Shown in pieces: positions 62,485 to 64,000 of a stretch of 64,000 nucleotides of DNA (its first letter is position 1; every line of letters begins with the position of its first letter). The translations under genes and the position numbers were made by a program. Under the pieces are notes generated by a model. The model ran no database searches. It saw only the letters and a list, made by a program, of their open reading frames with translations, and was not told where the DNA came from. The stretch is taken from the NCBI GenBank assembly GCA_039090855.1, contig CM076990.1:198405232-198469231 (forward strand), written 5' to 3'. This DNA comes from Macrothele yani (lineage: Eukaryota > Arthropoda > Arachnida > Araneae > Macrothelidae).

Positions 62485-62703
62485 GGCCGCCCCAGTGGCG
62501 CAGTGGTCTAAGGCGCTGGCCTCTGATCATTCGTCCGTAAGGGGTCCGGGTTCGAATCCCGTCGGACATGGATGTTGTGTTTGTCTTACGGCACTGGCTC
62601 TCTCCCTTCCCTGGAACCAGTGACCCTAAATTAGGGACGGGCGACTGCTTATAGCCCATTGAGTTGCTCATGGTGGTCGTTAAACCTCCAATCAAAAAAA
62701 AAA
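62485..62703 (+). mobile_element. tRNA-derived SINE with 10-bp TSD
   Basis: AATTCTCAAG flanks the insert (62475-62484, 62704-62713). The head is strongly tRNA-like: A box TGGCGCAGTGG (62496-62506) and B box GGTTCGAATCC (62549-62559) for RNA polymerase III. A body of about 130 bases (CTTACGGCACTGGCTCTCTC onward) ends in a short A tail. It depends on LINE machinery in trans. It is well preserved and therefore young. Confidence 0.93.
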
Positions 62704-62713
62704 AATTCTCAAG

Positions 62714-63386
62714 GAACCATAAAGAAATGTGGCAGTAAAATGCCAGATTCATCACTTGAGTAATATGCCAAAAATCAATTAAATTTAAGTGAGCAGTGTG
62801 ACTTATTTACTGAATGGAATCATATTGTTCTACTTTGTAGTTGTGGCATGACTTTTGCAGTGTGTACGCATGATACAGTGAAGGATGTCACCTATTATTT
62901 AAAAAAAAAATAGTTAGAAATTCAGATATGGAAAGTGTAACTGATCACATCCAAAATAGCACTATACCATTGCTTCTTAAACCATCTATTGTTTTAAATA
63001 TCATTCTGGGTCATGTAATTATTTATTTTCCTACGATTTTGCAAAGAGGCTTTTTAAGATACCCATTGACATATTTTTACAAAAGCTATGCTTTGTTCCC
63101 TACTCAACCAGTTAGCTGGAAGTTGTGCTATTGCTGTGGGAAAATAATATTTGGGACAGTCTTGTAGAAAGATGACACGAATTTTCAGTTGCAATCAGCA
63201 CGTCTTTTGAATCTTTGTACACCAAAAAAATATTTCAAAGTCGATTTTTAGATCTAAACATTCACCAAAAAGCAAAGCACATTGGCATAACTTAGGGGAA
63301 AACTACACATAATTTAAAGTGAGCAGAGTTATTCATAATGAATGAAAGCAATAACAAGAAGGATGACACCGAATTTCCAGTTGTAT
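62714..63386. other. AT-rich spacer with no recognised gene
   Basis: Low-complexity A runs near 62900 and an open stretch at 62928-63167 (MESVTDHIQNSTIPLLLKPS) without recognisable similarity. Nothing supported. Confidence 0.4.
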
Positions 63387-63388
63387 TA

Positions 63389-64000
63389 CACTGGCGTGCA
63401 AAAAATTATGGACGAGACGGTTTTTCGAATGTAACGTCGTGCATCTACTCAAATCATACCATAAGATCCCCAAGATATAAGAATATGGGACAAGTGAGCA
63501 CAACCGTCCAAACAAGGAATCTAAAGGATACGAAGGAACTTTATTGAAAAGGTAGCTTCGAGCACAACTGGACAGAAGACAGAAACGTCCATGTGACAGG
63601 CGGCTGCCAAGAAAAATCCAGTCTTTACTAAGGGATATGGTTACCCCTGACTGCGTTGAAGGATTTACAGCATCTGTCCATGCTGAGGACGAGGTTGTCA
63701 AGGAGCTGTTGAGGAATCGTGGCCCATTCCTCTTGTAGCGCCAATCACAACTGCAGAATCGTTGCTGGCGGCTGGTGACGTGCTGCCAAGCGTCTCCCGA
63801 GAAAGCCCCAACACGTATCCGATTGGATTTAGGTCCGGGGACCTTGCGGGCCAATCCATGCGTTGAATATCTTCACTCTCCAACAGCTCTGCGACAACTA
63901 CTGTACGATGAGGTGTAGTGTTGTCCATGAAAAGGAACTCAGGACCCACAGCACCTCTAAATAGACGCACGTGAGGCAAGAGAACCTCGGTACAATAGCG
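63389..64000 (-). mobile_element. Tc1-like transposon of a second family, running off the window
   Basis: The inner terminus begins CACTGGCGTGCAAAAAATTA just after a TA (63387-63388), the expected Tc1 target. The transposase is on the minus strand. The TIR differs from the 15799-17345 element, so it is a separate family. The other end is beyond 64000. Confidence 0.82.
63698..64000 (-). pseudogene. Tc1-like transposase, central part, running off the window
   Basis: The minus-strand frame from the window edge reads PHVRLFRGAVGPEFLFMDNT, TPHRTVVVAELLESEDIQRM and DWPARSPDLNPIGYVLGLSR. FMDNT carries the second catalytic Asp, but the third catalytic residue, normally the E of NPIEH, is G (NPIGY). 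Downstream the frame runs to 63698 and a shifted frame continues. The copy is inactive on this evidence. Confidence 0.82.

Noticed and set aside
62496..62560. Functional tRNA gene at the SINE head
   Set aside because: It is flanked by LINE-type target duplications and followed by a SINE body and A tail, so it is a SINE promoter, not a tRNA gene.

Overview
The window is animal nuclear DNA, most likely from an arthropod or another invertebrate with a large, repeat-rich genome. The evidence is one spliced host gene with GT-AG introns, tRNA-derived SINEs, RTE-type LINEs, Penelope-like elements (PLEs) and hAT, Tc1 and mariner transposons. The species cannot be fixed from the sequence. There is no bacterial gene organisation.

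The only convincing host gene is the 3' part of EMC10 (ER membrane protein complex subunit 10) on the + strand. Three coding exons at 21025-21206, 37991-38087 and 43933-44013 join in frame into the last 119 residues, ending in the membrane segment and stop codon. The introns are 16.8 kb and 5.8 kb. Most of the first, and part of the second, is transposon sequence. Upstream exons were not found here.

The rest is a mosaic of nested transposons. Layout: 1-3354 hAT-1 with a second hAT-like element inside it; 3395-12084 an old antisense RTE (family B) broken by a younger family B copy and by a 6.2 kb head-to-head pair of family A RTEs; 12085-12715 TIR element; 13344-13945 PLE1 fragment; 14295-20035 head-to-head PLE2 pair, one arm split by an RTE-B that itself carries a Tc1; 21345-33620 PLE1 complex split by a 7.5 kb hAT-2, which carries another RTE-B; 33.9-43.3 kb intronic MITEs, SINE, tRNA-like and foldback repeats; 44.3-45.5 kb RNase H end of an I/Jockey-type LINE; 45.95-49.3 kb RTE-B with a 5' inversion; 49.35-51.05 kb old RTE-B with a nested copy; 51-52.7 kb hAT MITE and degenerate Tc1; 53.1-55.4 kb PLE3 palindrome with two hammerhead ribozyme motifs; 55.6-56.5 kb another inverted repeat; 56.5-58.1 kb mariner with a foldback insert; 58.15-62.5 kb RTE-A copies with a SINE insertion; 63.39 kb to the end, a second Tc1 family.

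The most interesting structure is the repeated head-to-head inverted organisation of retroelements (RTE-A, PLE1, PLE2, PLE3 and an unassigned repeat) together with hammerhead motifs in the PLE termini. Exact target-site duplications (TSDs) at most nests allow a relative insertion order to be read. Nearly all transposon ORFs carry frameshifts or stops.
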